Below are positions 9,076 through 16,960 of a stretch of DNA of 50,138 nucleotides, one piece after another (positions within the stretch are counted from its first letter, which is position 1; each line of letters begins with the position of its first letter). Origin of the DNA: Bacillota bacterium (GTDB lineage: Bacteria > Bacillota > Clostridia > Christensenellales > CAG-138). The notes under the pieces are model-generated. The model searched no databases. It was not told the origin of the DNA and saw only the letters and a list, made by a program, of their open reading frames with translations. A program made the position numbers and the translations under genes. The stretch lies in contig JAEYSE010000023.1 in assembly GCA_023435025.1 (NCBI GenBank), forward strand, positions 1-50,138, written 5' to 3'.

Positions 9076-10233
9076 ATGAGAAAGAACGCCACGAACGATC
9101 TTTTAAAAATCGGCGATCTGGCAAAGGCCACAAACACAAACGTATCCACAATCAAGTTCTATGTGAAGGAAGGGTTGATACAGCCCGCCTGTAAAACAGG
9201 CCCCAACATGGCCTATTACAGTGCGGACTGTATCGCCCGCGTGCAGCTCATCAGATCGCTGCAAAAGGAGCACTATTATCCGCTTTCCGTTATTAAGCGT
9301 ACGCTTGAACACTCCGACAGCCAGATGGAGATCAAGTTCCTAGATGCAATACACAAAGTGGACTATGCCAGCAGCAGCAAGACATTCTCTCTAACGGAGG
9401 CCGCCAAAATGAGCCGGCTTACCAAAGAGCAGATCTCCTTCCTCACACAGCGTGGGCTTATAAGGCCGGAGGTTGCGGGGAAACGGCAACGCTATACCGA
9501 TCAGGATTTGCAGACGATGCTGCTCATCCGCCGCAGAATGGATGCAGGTATACCCTTTAGAGAATCCGTTTCCTCATTTCTCATCTATGAACAGGCGCTG
9601 CGCGTTGCGGCAAAAGCGGATGTGGATTTGTTCATCAGCGAAGCCCTCATGGAAGTAAGCCCAAATGCAAAGGACGCCGTGCGTATGATCTGTGTATCCG
9701 ATGAGACGCTTGACGCGTTTGTCAGCGCAAAGCGGGCCGAACTGAACCGTCAATTCGGCTCGGAACGCCTGAGTGATCTTTATGGGTATTCCGCCGGTCT
9801 TTCGACCATGATGCAGGAAATGATACAAGCGTTTATAAAAGGTGGCTATACCGAACTCGCCGATCGGTGCCATTTAGCGTTGTCCGTACATCCGGAAGGT
9901 GAAGACGCGGTATCCATCGCGTTGGGGCATTGCCACCAGATGCTAAACAGCCTGACAGAGAGTCTGGCCAACAGCATCGCGCTTTGCAGCCGGATTCATG
10001 CGTACTTTCTTGCGCTAAAACCTGAGGAAGCGGAGGACATAGAGGCAGTCCTTCTTTACAGCCTGAGGTTGTGCTGGCTTTGTCTTGCCCCTGCGCTGCT
10101 CAACTGTACAAAGGAGGCCCAGGAAGCTCAGGATGGCTTTGCAGCCTTTACAGCGGAGCGATTCGGTTCCGCGTCAGGCGCCTATGTGCATCACATTTTG
10201 AATGCTATCACACGCATGGGAGGAATGGTATGA
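9076..10233 (+). CDS. transcriptional regulator with two tandem MerR-type domains
   Basis: A 385-residue regulator. The first MerR-type winged helix spans about 9-75 (LKIGDLAKATNTNVSTIKFY, then YYSADCIARVQLIRSLQ). A second complete one follows at about 96-165 (SLTEAAKMSRLTKEQISFL, then RYTDQDLQTMLLIRRRMDAG). The remaining 220 residues are helical and contain no known ligand domain that I recognise. Ordinary MerR proteins carry one such domain and dimerise, so tandem domains suggest a different operator geometry (inference). ATG 9076 follows AAAGGGG. The stop overlaps the ALDH start as ATGA. It is encoded inside the operon it probably controls. Confidence 0.85.
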   Translation: MRKNATNDLLKIGDLAKATNTNVSTIKFYVKEGLIQPACKTGPNMAYYSADCIARVQLIRSLQKEHYYPLSVIKRTLEHSDSQMEIKFLDAIHKVDYASSSKTFSLTEAAKMSRLTKEQISFLTQRGLIRPEVAGKRQRYTDQDLQTMLLIRRRMDAGIPFRESVSSFLIYEQALRVAAKADVDLFISEALMEVSPNAKDAVRMICVSDETLDAFVSAKRAELNRQFGSERLSDLYGYSAGLSTMMQEMIQAFIKGGYTELADRCHLALSVHPEGEDAVSIALGHCHQMLNSLTESLANSIALCSRIHAYFLALKPEEAEDIEAVLLYSLRLCWLCLAPALLNCTKEAQEAQDGFAAFTAERFGSASGAYVHHILNAITRMGGMV

Positions 10234-11594
10234 GTATTGCTTCAATCGTCGAGCGCCAGCGCAGCTTTTTTGAAAGCGGAGCCACACGTTCCCTCGCGTT
10301 CCGCATGGACGCGCTGAAGAAGCTTCAAAAAGCAATTCAGGAAAATGAGCCTTTGATCAATGCAGCAATGAAGGCAGACTTGAATAAATGCCCTTTTGAA
10401 ACCTATATGACCGAAACCGGCATGGTGCTGGACGAACTCCGTTTTCATATAAAACATCTCCCGCGTTGGGTGAAAACAAGACCGGTCAAGACACCTATCA
10501 CGCAGTTCCATGCAAAAAGCTTCATATCTCCGGAGCCCTATGGCATTGTGCTTGTGATGTCCCCATGGAATTACCCCGTGCAGCTCTGTTTGGAACCTGT
10601 GGTCGGCGCCATTTCAGCTGGCAACTGCATCATCATAAAGCCCTCCGCATACGCCGGAGCCACCAGCCATGCTATTGCAAAGATCATCGGCGACACATTC
10701 CCACAGGAATATATCGCAGTTGTGGAAGGCGGCCGGGAGGAAAACAAGGCGCTGTTGGAAGAAGCGTTTGATTACATTTTCTTTACCGGAAGCGTCGAGG
10801 TCGGCAAGACGGTGATGGCGGCTGCTGCAAAGCATCTGACACCAGTCACGCTGGAGCTTGGAGGCAAAAGCCCCGCCATTGTTGAAGAAACCGCGAACAT
10901 TCCGCTTGCCGCAAAACGGATCGCCTTTGGCAAGGTATTAAACGCCGGGCAAACCTGTGTGGAGCCGGATTACCTGATGATACACGAATCCGTAAAGGAC
11001 AGGTTTTTAGAGGAGTTTAAAAAAGCGCTCCAAGACTTTTTCCCGAACGGTGATTATTCCGAGATGCCCGTGATCATCAGCGAAAAGCACTTTACGCGCG
11101 TAACAGGCCTGTTAAAGGGCGAAAACGCGGTGATCGGCGGCGGAAGCGATGCGGCGCGCCGCTTTGTGGAACCGACGGTGCTTATGGACATTACGCCTGA
11201 TTCCCCCACCATGCTGGAGGAAATCTTCGGGCCAATCCTCCCCGTTATGACTTATCAGGAGCTTAGCACATGCATTTCCTTCATCCGGTCCCGCCCCAAG
11301 CCGCTGGCGCTATACCTGTTTACGCAGAGCAGCGAAGTGGAAAAGCGGATTCTTAATACCTGCTCCTTTGGCGGCGGCTGCATCAACGATACCATCATTC
11401 ATCTTGCCAATCCGCGGCTTGGATTTGGCGGCGTGGGCCACTCCGGCATGGGAAGCTATCATGGCAAGTTAAGTTTCGATACCTTTACCCACTACCGCAG
11501 CATTGTCAAGAAATCCACGTGGATTGATCTACCGATGCGCTATCATCCCTACAAGGAACAAAATTTCAAGATGATCCGTATGCTGATGAAATAG
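10230..11594 (+). CDS. aldehyde dehydrogenase, class 3 / fatty-aldehyde type
   Basis: A 454-residue NAD(P)-dependent aldehyde dehydrogenase. Catalytic Cys243 lies in GQTCVEPDY, the general base Glu209 in LELGGKSP, and the cofactor loop is FFTGSVEVG. The short length, the N-terminus without the usual extension, SPWNYP (111-116), and the end GKLSFDTFTHYRSIV resemble class 3 and fatty-aldehyde dehydrogenases (AlkH/YwdH type), which accept medium to long aliphatic aldehydes. That fits the SCP2 neighbours. The start is the ATG at 10230, overlapping the MerR stop, with GGGAGGAATGGT upstream. A bidirectional terminator follows. Confidence 0.92.
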   Translation: MSIASIVERQRSFFESGATRSLAFRMDALKKLQKAIQENEPLINAAMKADLNKCPFETYMTETGMVLDELRFHIKHLPRWVKTRPVKTPITQFHAKSFISPEPYGIVLVMSPWNYPVQLCLEPVVGAISAGNCIIIKPSAYAGATSHAIAKIIGDTFPQEYIAVVEGGREENKALLEEAFDYIFFTGSVEVGKTVMAAAAKHLTPVTLELGGKSPAIVEETANIPLAAKRIAFGKVLNAGQTCVEPDYLMIHESVKDRFLEEFKKALQDFFPNGDYSEMPVIISEKHFTRVTGLLKGENAVIGGGSDAARRFVEPTVLMDITPDSPTMLEEIFGPILPVMTYQELSTCISFIRSRPKPLALYLFTQSSEVEKRILNTCSFGGGCINDTIIHLANPRLGFGGVGHSGMGSYHGKLSFDTFTHYRSIVKKSTWIDLPMRYHPYKEQNFKMIRMLMK

Positions 11595-11618
11595 GCAACC
11601 TACTCCCCCTTAGCACAA

Positions 11619-11649
11619 AAGACCGGCCAGTTTCTTTCTGGCCGGTCTT
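11619..11649. terminator. bidirectional terminator between convergent operons
   Basis: Perfect 12-bp stem AAGACCGGCCAG (11619-11630) with its complement (11638-11649) and a 7-base loop. It lies between the aldehyde dehydrogenase stop and the minus-strand TetR stop and can serve both. Confidence 0.85.
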
Positions 11650-11668
11650 ATTCATTCCAAATCGCTTC

Positions 11669-12340
11669 TTAGCCCTGCGTCAATGCCGCGCGCAGGAACC
11701 GCGCGATGGTATGCTCCAGATAAACGACATCATGGAGCCGCTCTTCCCCTACAAATATCTTCAATCTTTCCTTGTAGTAGTCGGAGGAAAACGAAAACTG
11801 ATACATGGTAAACATGTTGTCAATACAGAATGCGGCAATCCTTTCGTCCACATTCTTGCTGATTCTCCCTTCCTCTTTTGCCTGCCTGATGATATCGCAA
11901 TACAGCTCTATGGTAATGACCTCCAGCTTGTTGGAAAGACGCTCGGCCATTTGTGAGAGCGCCTGCGTGGTAAGATCCAGATAAATCTGGTTCAGTTTGT
12001 CATACTTTGTGGCGAATACGCGGATTCCCTCCAGCATGCGGTCGATCCAGTCGAATATATCGCTGCTGGCTGCAGCCAGATCGTTGAGCACCGTTTCCAG
12101 CAGGACATACGCGTTGTCTACAATCGTAAGAAACAGATCCTCTTTGGATGCAAAGTAGCTGTAGAGCGCCCCAATGCTCACGCCTGATTTTTTGCTGATA
12201 TCGTTGATGTTGGTTGCGTTATAGCCATTTGAAGCGAATTCTTCAATCGCAACATCCAACACCTTCTGCCGGCGGTCAGCGGAAGTTTTTTCAAATGTAT
12301 CCTTGTAAAACTTGGTATCGCTTTTTGAACTATTCTCCAT
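11669..12340 (-). CDS. TetR-family transcriptional regulator
   Basis: A 223-residue TetR-type repressor. The N-terminal helix-turn-helix is clear: RRQKVLDVAIEEFASNGY, then TNINDISKKSGVSIGALYSYF and SKEDLFLTIVD. The helical ligand-binding domain is unassigned. It is the last gene in the minus-strand direction of the aminotransferase/SCP2 group, separated from the aminotransferase by a hairpin at 12424-12451. It may bind the palindrome at 14568-14585 in front of that group and respond to a hydrophobic ligand, as many TetR regulators of lipid metabolism do (inference). The start has GAGGTGAGG upstream. Confidence 0.9.
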   Translation of the reverse strand: MENSSKSDTKFYKDTFEKTSADRRQKVLDVAIEEFASNGYNATNINDISKKSGVSIGALYSYFASKEDLFLTIVDNAYVLLETVLNDLAAASSDIFDWIDRMLEGIRVFATKYDKLNQIYLDLTTQALSQMAERLSNKLEVITIELYCDIIRQAKEEGRISKNVDERIAAFCIDNMFTMYQFSFSSDYYKERLKIFVGEERLHDVVYLEHTIARFLRAALTQG

Positions 12341-12423
12341 CCTGATGCCCTCACCTCATCTCCATATTAATCTGTTCAAATCAGGCATGTCAACATGCGT
12401 TGCTCCGGAGCATTTCAAACAAG

Positions 12424-12451
12424 CGGGGCTGCAGACAAATCTGCAGCCCCG
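12424..12451 (-). terminator. hairpin terminator after the aminotransferase gene
   Basis: Perfect 11-bp GC-rich stem, 12424-12434 with 12441-12451, loop ACAAAT. On the minus strand it is followed by a modest T-rich stretch (CTTGTTTG), so termination may be partial and allow some read-through into the TetR gene. Confidence 0.6.
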
Positions 12452-12502
12452 TCAATATGGTATGGCCTGTTTTAGGCGTTCTGATAGTTCCTTATCCCTT
12501 CG

Positions 12503-13747
12503 CTATTTCTGCTTTTTGATTGCACGGAATGCATCGTCTGCCACTTCCAACGTATAATCCAAATCCTCCGGTGTCATGGCGTAATTGACAAACAGGTTGT
12601 GGTGGTTGGCAAAATACACGCCCCTTCTGACGCATTCCGCCACCCAGCGCTGGTGTACCTTTAAGGAAGGGTCATCCGCAATGCGCATATACCACATGGA
12701 ACGAGCACCGGAAATCATTAGTTCATAGCCATGGGATGCGGCAACTTTTTCAAGCCCTTCGGCCAGCGTCTTGCCATATTCGATCAGCTTTTGTGGACCG
12801 CCTAGCAACTTCATTTTTTGTATTGTCGCGATACCCGCCGCAAACGGAATTGCGGACATCCAATAACTGCCCGTAAAAAACACATTGGTAACGGCGCTTT
12901 TCAGGGCATCAATTCCGCACAGCGCAGAAACATTCCAGCCGTTTGCAAGCGCCTTGCAGAAACACATCAGGTCTGCCTGAAAGCCGAAGTAATGATCGGA
13001 TCCCGCCATATCCAGCCGAAATCCGCAGCGGACGTCATCAATCGCAAGTACAATCCCGTTATCCGTACAAAGCTTCCTGATCTTTTGCCAGTATCCCGGC
13101 TGCGGAAGCGCATTATCAGCGAAATTGCCATGCCAATAGGGCGTGGACAAAAAGCATGCGATTTCGCCCGGGTATTGCTTTACCAGGCTTTCCACCTGCT
13201 CGTAATTGTTCCAGTCCACGTAAAGATTGTTGGAGACCTCTTCGGTGAGTACGCCTCCGCAGCCAGCGCCCTGTGTCCATGGCGCCACCCCATGGTAATT
13301 GCCTTTGACCAAAACTACCTTTTTACGGCCCGTCGCCGCCCTTGCCGTCATGACCGCAAGGGATGTCACGTCGCCGCCGTTTTTTGCAAAAAACGCCCAG
13401 TCGGCCATCTTAACGGTATCGACCAACGTTTCTGCAAACTCCACCATCTTCCCCGAGGGAGAATTCACACAATTGCCGCGCTGCATCTGCTCCATTGCAG
13501 CCCGGTCTACATCCGGGTCGTTGTAGCCCAGGATATTGGGGCCATAGGCACACATATAGTCTAAAAACCGGTTGCCATCAACATCCCAATAATATGCCCC
13601 CTCTGCCCGATCCGAGAAAAACGGAAACGCATCCACCGGCAGAAAGCATCCGTTGGCGGGCCCTAAATGGCCATATACGCCGCCGGGTATTACATTTGCC
13701 GCCCTCTCAAATAACTCCCTGCTTTTTGCAAAGGTATACGTCTTCAT
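12503..13747 (-). CDS. class III PLP aminotransferase (glutamate-1-semialdehyde aminomutase-like)
   Basis: A 414-residue fold-type I PLP enzyme of the class III (subgroup II) family. The Schiff-base lysine is Lys265 in MCFCKALANGWN, the cofactor aspartate lies in LAIDDVRCGFR (about 236-244), and the opening VIPGGVYGHLG plus WDVDGNRFLDYMCAYGP match GSAM-like proteins. True heme-pathway GSAM is unlikely because no tetrapyrrole genes are nearby. In this family, relatives transaminate amino-ketones, amino-alcohol-derived aldehydes and polyamines. Next to an SCP2 protein and opposite transketolase and ALDH genes, it may aminate or deaminate a keto-lipid (inference). The start follows CAGGAGGACGGA. 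Confidence 0.88.
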   Translation of the reverse strand: MKTYTFAKSRELFERAANVIPGGVYGHLGPANGCFLPVDAFPFFSDRAEGAYYWDVDGNRFLDYMCAYGPNILGYNDPDVDRAAMEQMQRGNCVNSPSGKMVEFAETLVDTVKMADWAFFAKNGGDVTSLAVMTARAATGRKKVVLVKGNYHGVAPWTQGAGCGGVLTEEVSNNLYVDWNNYEQVESLVKQYPGEIACFLSTPYWHGNFADNALPQPGYWQKIRKLCTDNGIVLAIDDVRCGFRLDMAGSDHYFGFQADLMCFCKALANGWNVSALCGIDALKSAVTNVFFTGSYWMSAIPFAAGIATIQKMKLLGGPQKLIEYGKTLAEGLEKVAASHGYELMISGARSMWYMRIADDPSLKVHQRWVAECVRRGVYFANHHNLFVNYAMTPEDLDYTLEVADDAFRAIKKQK

Positions 13748-13763
13748 TCCGTCCTCCTGTTCT

Positions 13764-14522
13764 CTACGATAAGTAGCTGGACACTAGCGGCAAAAGGTGC
13801 TCCACCGTCTGCATCATGGGGATAAACCCTTCCATGTGTACATCGCCCATGCCGATGGCGGTTAAAAAATCTGCTTTCCCGCGCAGCAGATCGTTTGCCT
13901 TTTCCACACTTGAAAAGCGAAATTCAAATTCCGGCAAGCTACCGGTCTCTAAAACCGACTCAATACGGCCCTTTGAAAGCCGCAGCCTTGTACCGACATC
14001 CGTATTGGCAATGGAAGCAAAAAACACGCCGGTCCTGGCTTTTTGCATGACCTCTTTTCCAATCGGATCATGCATGCCGACCTCTGCAAGAGAATGGAAG
14101 GCAACATAGAATGTCAAAATGGTGTTGATCAAATGATATTCGCTGCTTTGCAGCAGCTCTTCCGTAGGCTTCAGATAATATTCCACGCGTTTGAGAAGAC
14201 GCACAAAGTCGTCCTTTAAAAATCCAAGTTTCGTAAATCCTTTTAGAATGATGGGATTTGCTTTTGAGTCCATCATGTTATTCAAGTGTTCGGGGGACGA
14301 GAAGTAAAGCTTGATATCGCACGCGCCCGTTCCCTGTTCAAAACTGCATACTCCGTCATGAAAGATCAGGCGGGCGCTTGGACCATTTTTGACAGCGAAT
14401 TGTATCACCAAGTTTCGTTCCCGGATCAGGTCGCTTGCCATTTTGTCGAGGATGCACAGCTGCGTCAGGCATCGTAGAATGCTGTGCAGGTTGATATATG
14501 CTTTCGTCAGTTGACTTTTCAT
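13764..14522 (-). CDS. second SCP2-type lipid-carrier fold protein
   Basis: A 252-residue protein paralogous in layout to the one at 7043. The N-terminal half has NGPSARLIFHDGVCSFEQG and DIKLYFSSPEHLNNMMDSKA. The C-terminal half has TRLRLSKGRIESVLE and EFEFRFSSVEKANDLLRGKA, that is, the same strand plus helix pattern twice. This is the expected picture for tandem SCP2-like domains that bind hydrophobic ligands. It is the promoter-proximal gene of the minus-strand group and ends 16 bases before the aminotransferase start. Upstream lie AAGGAGG and a TetR-type palindrome. The family call is by pattern; the ligand is unknown. Confidence 0.65.
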   Translation of the reverse strand: MKSQLTKAYINLHSILRCLTQLCILDKMASDLIRERNLVIQFAVKNGPSARLIFHDGVCSFEQGTGACDIKLYFSSPEHLNNMMDSKANPIILKGFTKLGFLKDDFVRLLKRVEYYLKPTEELLQSSEYHLINTILTFYVAFHSLAEVGMHDPIGKEVMQKARTGVFFASIANTDVGTRLRLSKGRIESVLETGSLPEFEFRFSSVEKANDLLRGKADFLTAIGMGDVHMEGFIPMMQTVEHLLPLVSSYLS

Positions 14523-14567
14523 ACTCGCCCTCCTTTATGCAGTTGTTTGATGTGCGTCTATCATGAC

Positions 14568-14620
14568 AGAACGAGCGCTCGCTCTATATAAAAAGTATAT
14601 GGGATTATGCTCAATGTCAA
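14568..14620 (-). promoter_or_regulatory. promoter with TetR-type palindromic operator
   Basis: On the minus strand a perfect -35 TTGACA (14620-14615) is followed by TATACT (14599-14594, short 15-base spacer) or TACTTT at 17 bases. Just downstream, an 18-bp near-perfect palindrome (14568-14585, core CGAGCGCTCG) overlaps the expected start of transcription. GAGCGCTC-centred palindromes are typical of TetR regulators of lipid metabolism, so this is the probable site of the TetR protein encoded at 11669. The rest of the 343-base gap 14523-14865 holds only the ferredoxin terminator. Confidence 0.6.
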
Positions 14621-14736
14621 CACAATTTTCAAATATATTTCGGAGATTCGATGCCGACAGATGAACTTCGCAATATGTTTATACGAACTTCAAATTTAAA
14701 TGGATCCCTTGTTTTCTAACATGAACCATTATAAAG

Positions 14737-14784
14737 CGGGCAGGCAATCTTTACGTTTACCGAACTGTCCAGATTGCCTACCCG
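14737..14784 (-). terminator. terminator of the ferredoxin gene
   Basis: A 14-bp stem with one mismatch (14737-14750 with 14771-14784). On the minus strand it is followed by CTTTAT. It lies about 80 bases beyond the ferredoxin stop codon. Confidence 0.65.
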
Positions 14785-14865
14785 TTTTCATCTTAAATCA
14801 TCCATTGTTGCGGGTAAAAGTTTGTTCGTGTAGATGCCATGTTGGTACGGCGACAACTACGCCTT

Positions 14866-15054
14866 TTATTCCACCGTAATCACAGAGACGGGGCATCCTT
14901 CCTGAGCTTCTATGGCTTTCTCTTCGGCCCCTTCAGGTACAGTCTCCCGATATACCTCAGCCACTCCATCATCACCCATCCTGAATACTTCCGGGCAGGT
15001 ATCCGGGCAAAGCCCGCAAGAAATGCAACCACTACGATCCAAAAATGCTTTCAT
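14866..15054 (-). CDS. [4Fe-4S] ferredoxin
   Basis: A 62-residue electron carrier with a single cluster. The ligands are Cys10, Cys13 and Cys16 of GCISCGLC and the distal cysteine of GCPVSVI near the end. CPDTCPEVF after the first motif is usual for one-cluster clostridial ferredoxins. The second cluster motif of two-cluster types is absent; the acidic segment VPEGAEEKAIEAQE replaces it. The ribosome binding site is GGAGGAGCG. Three very small ORFs lie immediately upstream on the same strand. No partner oxidoreductase is adjacent. Confidence 0.93.
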   Translation of the reverse strand: MKAFLDRSGCISCGLCPDTCPEVFRMGDDGVAEVYRETVPEGAEEKAIEAQEGCPVSVITVE

Positions 15055-15086
15055 AATACGCTCCTCCTTAAAACACCATTTTTATT

Positions 15087-15149
15087 TTAGACTTGATACT
15101 TTAACCCAAAACGTTTTCTCCTTAATCTGCTTGAAATATCCAAATTCAT
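15087..15149 (-). CDS. tiny ORF (20 aa), possibly a truncated HTH start
   Basis: Reads MNLDISSRLRRKRFGLKYQV and then TAA. Its ATG overlaps the stop of the preceding small frame as ATGA, so it belongs to a chain of overlapping frames. The opening resembles the first helix of an XRE-type DNA-binding domain but ends before the helix-turn-helix, so it may be a remnant. Too short for more. Confidence 0.3.
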   Translation of the reverse strand: MNLDISSRLRRKRFGLKYQV

Positions 15150-15322
15150 ACACCACTTTTTAAAAGGCTTTTTGCTTCCTCACGCAACTTATCCAATGTT
15201 TCTATTTTCTCTGACTATCTGATAATCTGGATTTTTATACTATCCGAAAGACTCTTGAAATAGTCCATGGCTTCGCGGTCATTTGCAATCAGATTGATAA
15301 GTCCAGAGCTGTTTTTCGTCAT
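15146..15322 (-). pseudogene. small conserved-looking protein frame interrupted by an in-frame TAG
   Basis: An ATG (15322) preceded by GAGGTGATAGC opens a frame beginning MTKNSSGLINLIANDREAMD and continuing YFKSLSDSIKIQIIR. A TAG at 15217-15215 interrupts it. The same frame then continues with SEKIETLDKLREEAKSLL and KSGV up to TGA at 15148-15146. The DREAxxYFxSL pattern resembles short proteins I know from clostridial mobile elements. The continuity on both sides of the TAG suggests a recent nonsense mutation in a gene of about 58 codons, or a 35-residue truncated product. The start overlaps the stop of the upstream Cys-rich ORF as ATGA. Confidence 0.5.
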
Positions 15323-15525
15323 GCTATCACCTCAAATAGAATATCGGCTCTATGCGTCTCTTTTATACCTGCGGTCAATATGTGATCGGAAATAGCACAA
15401 CGTACCCTTCTACAACAAGCATCACATTTTGGCAGTATTTGAATATTTCCATCGTTGTACTCAAATTTCTTTCGAAACAACGCTTTAAGTATATTATGAA
15501 AACCTGAATGGTTTTCGTTTTGCAT
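15319..15525 (-). CDS. small Cys-rich hypothetical protein (68 aa)
   Basis: A 68-residue frame with a compact cysteine cluster, CDACCRRVRC, which could bind a metal, followed by AISDHILTAGIKETHRADIL. No family is recognised with certainty. The main support for translation is that its stop overlaps the next start as ATGA, the arrangement of coupled genes. Weak points are the lack of a ribosome binding site before the ATG at 15525 and the surrounding decay. It and the two following ORFs look like the leftover regulatory cassette of a mobile element (inference). Confidence 0.45.
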   Translation of the reverse strand: MQNENHSGFHNILKALFRKKFEYNDGNIQILPKCDACCRRVRCAISDHILTAGIKETHRADILFEVIA

Positions 15526-15630
15526 AAAGAGTTATGTCACTTAGGCCTTTGTACGTTTTCTTGTCGCAAATAGTTGGCTCTTTTGAATTTCGATTTTCGG
15601 AGGACGTGTAATGATATCGAAGATAAAGAT

Positions 15631-15659
15631 CAGGCGGCCTTGTTTTTCAAGGCCGCCTG
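15631..15659 (-). terminator. terminator of the large surface-protein gene
   Basis: Perfect 12-bp GC-rich stem, 15631-15642 with 15648-15659, loop TTTTT, ending four bases past the stop codon of the gene at 15665. Confidence 0.8.
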
Positions 15660-15664
15660 ACTGG

Positions 15665-16960
15665 CTATTGATACTTGTCGAAAAAGTCCTCGTCGAAATA
15701 ATCCACAGGGTTGACGGAATCGTCCCCCGTCCATATCGCCTCGCCAGGCACGAAGGGCCGGCTGTACTCGTAGAACGTGTGATCATAGACATACTCCGTC
15801 ACATAGGGCAACGGCGCGGGGGAAAGCCCCTGTATTTTTGCGGCATCACGTACATCGGGCAGATCAAAGCATGTATAGACCCGCAACTCAAAGGGCTGAT
15901 ACGACCTGCCGTAGTATACGTCGTCGAAATACTTGCCGTAGCCGTCGTAGAGGTTGCGCACATGGTCGAGGTATACGCGGATGATGGTATGCTCACCCGG
16001 CTTGAGCGGGGGAATTGTCACGCTCACCGGTCGATACACACGTATCGCATCCCCGAAACGCATGCCGAGTGTGCCTCCCACGGTAGCATGTTTCCCAGAG
16101 TAATTAGCCACAGACACGTCAATATACGCGGGCTGATAGAGCGCGTCCGGGTGTAGGCGCAGGAAATCCACGTGAAAGGGATTCTGCCACGTGGCGAGGA
16201 AGGATTCTTCCAACCCCCGCGTGATACCGTTGGCAACTTCCTTTGTCACCTGATCCGTGATCTCCTTTGCGGCGGCGCTGTCCGCCGGAACTCCCGCCTG
16301 CCGCAGCGCCTCGTCAACCGACACGCGCAGCACGTAATCGAGCGATCCCTCGGCCAGCATGTCGAGGTTCGGCAGGCTCGGAGGCAGGCCAATAGAGGCG
16401 AGGCCGTAATCTATGGCGATTCGCGCCGCCTTTTTGAGGTACTCGCGCGCGTCGTCGCCTATGAGCGGAATATAATCGATAACAGAAATTACGGCGTTCT
16501 TTGCCCCGGCATACGCATTCTGCACAGCGTTGTAGATATCCGACAACAGCGAAAAAAACTCATCCCAGAAGCCCGCAGGTTCGGATTTGAGGTAATGTAG
16601 CATCGTACCGGGCGGAAGGATTTCGTCGAGCTTCTGCTGGTATTGTTCGCGTGTCCAATGATAGGTCGCGATATGCAGATCATACGGGTAGAGCCACTCG
16701 CTGCTTCCGGTTTTCCTGACCTTGAATGTCATCTCCTCCGCCTCGATGTGCCGCGTCACCTGGAAATACTCATCGTAGTCCGGCGCCTGCCACTGCACGG
16801 GCATGTAGCGCACGAACTTCACGCAGGGCAAATTCGAGCGCACTGTCACCCGCTGCACCTGGTTCTCAGTCGCCTTTGAAACACGGTACGCAATGGTCAG
16901 CGTTTCGGAAGGAACAGGCCGCAACACAGAGGGGTCCGTTTTGTCCGGCGCATAGAACAC
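15665..16960 (-). CDS. large extracytoplasmic protein, C-terminal part after a frameshift
   Basis: A 431-residue frame that continues the upstream frame at 16897-18558. It opens with a beta-rich stretch (TLTIAYRVSKATENQVQRV). A helical region at about 130-250 (FWDEFFSLLSDIYNAVQNAY, AREYLKKAARIAIDYGLASI) follows. A second beta-rich part, from about residue 270 (PAYIDVSVANYSGKHATVGG, then TIPPLKPGEHTIIRVYL), resembles CARDB-type surface domains. The true reading runs in from the other frame near position 17002, so the ATG at 16960 is probably not a natural start. The product is unlikely to be exported on its own without the N-terminal anchor. Confidence 0.6.
   Translation of the reverse strand: MFYAPDKTDPSVLRPVPSETLTIAYRVSKATENQVQRVTVRSNLPCVKFVRYMPVQWQAPDYDEYFQVTRHIEAEEMTFKVRKTGSSEWLYPYDLHIATYHWTREQYQQKLDEILPPGTMLHYLKSEPAGFWDEFFSLLSDIYNAVQNAYAGAKNAVISVIDYIPLIGDDAREYLKKAARIAIDYGLASIGLPPSLPNLDMLAEGSLDYVLRVSVDEALRQAGVPADSAAAKEITDQVTKEVANGITRGLEESFLATWQNPFHVDFLRLHPDALYQPAYIDVSVANYSGKHATVGGTLGMRFGDAIRVYRPVSVTIPPLKPGEHTIIRVYLDHVRNLYDGYGKYFDDVYYGRSYQPFELRVYTCFDLPDVRDAAKIQGLSPAPLPYVTEYVYDHTFYEYSRPFVPGEAIWTGDDSVNPVDYFDEDFFDKYQ

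Noticed and set aside
15215..15217. Possible recoding of TAG (pyrrolysine) in the small frame at 15146-15322
   Set aside because: No pyl genes or context are visible in the window, and the region is full of decaying frames; a nonsense mutation is simpler.
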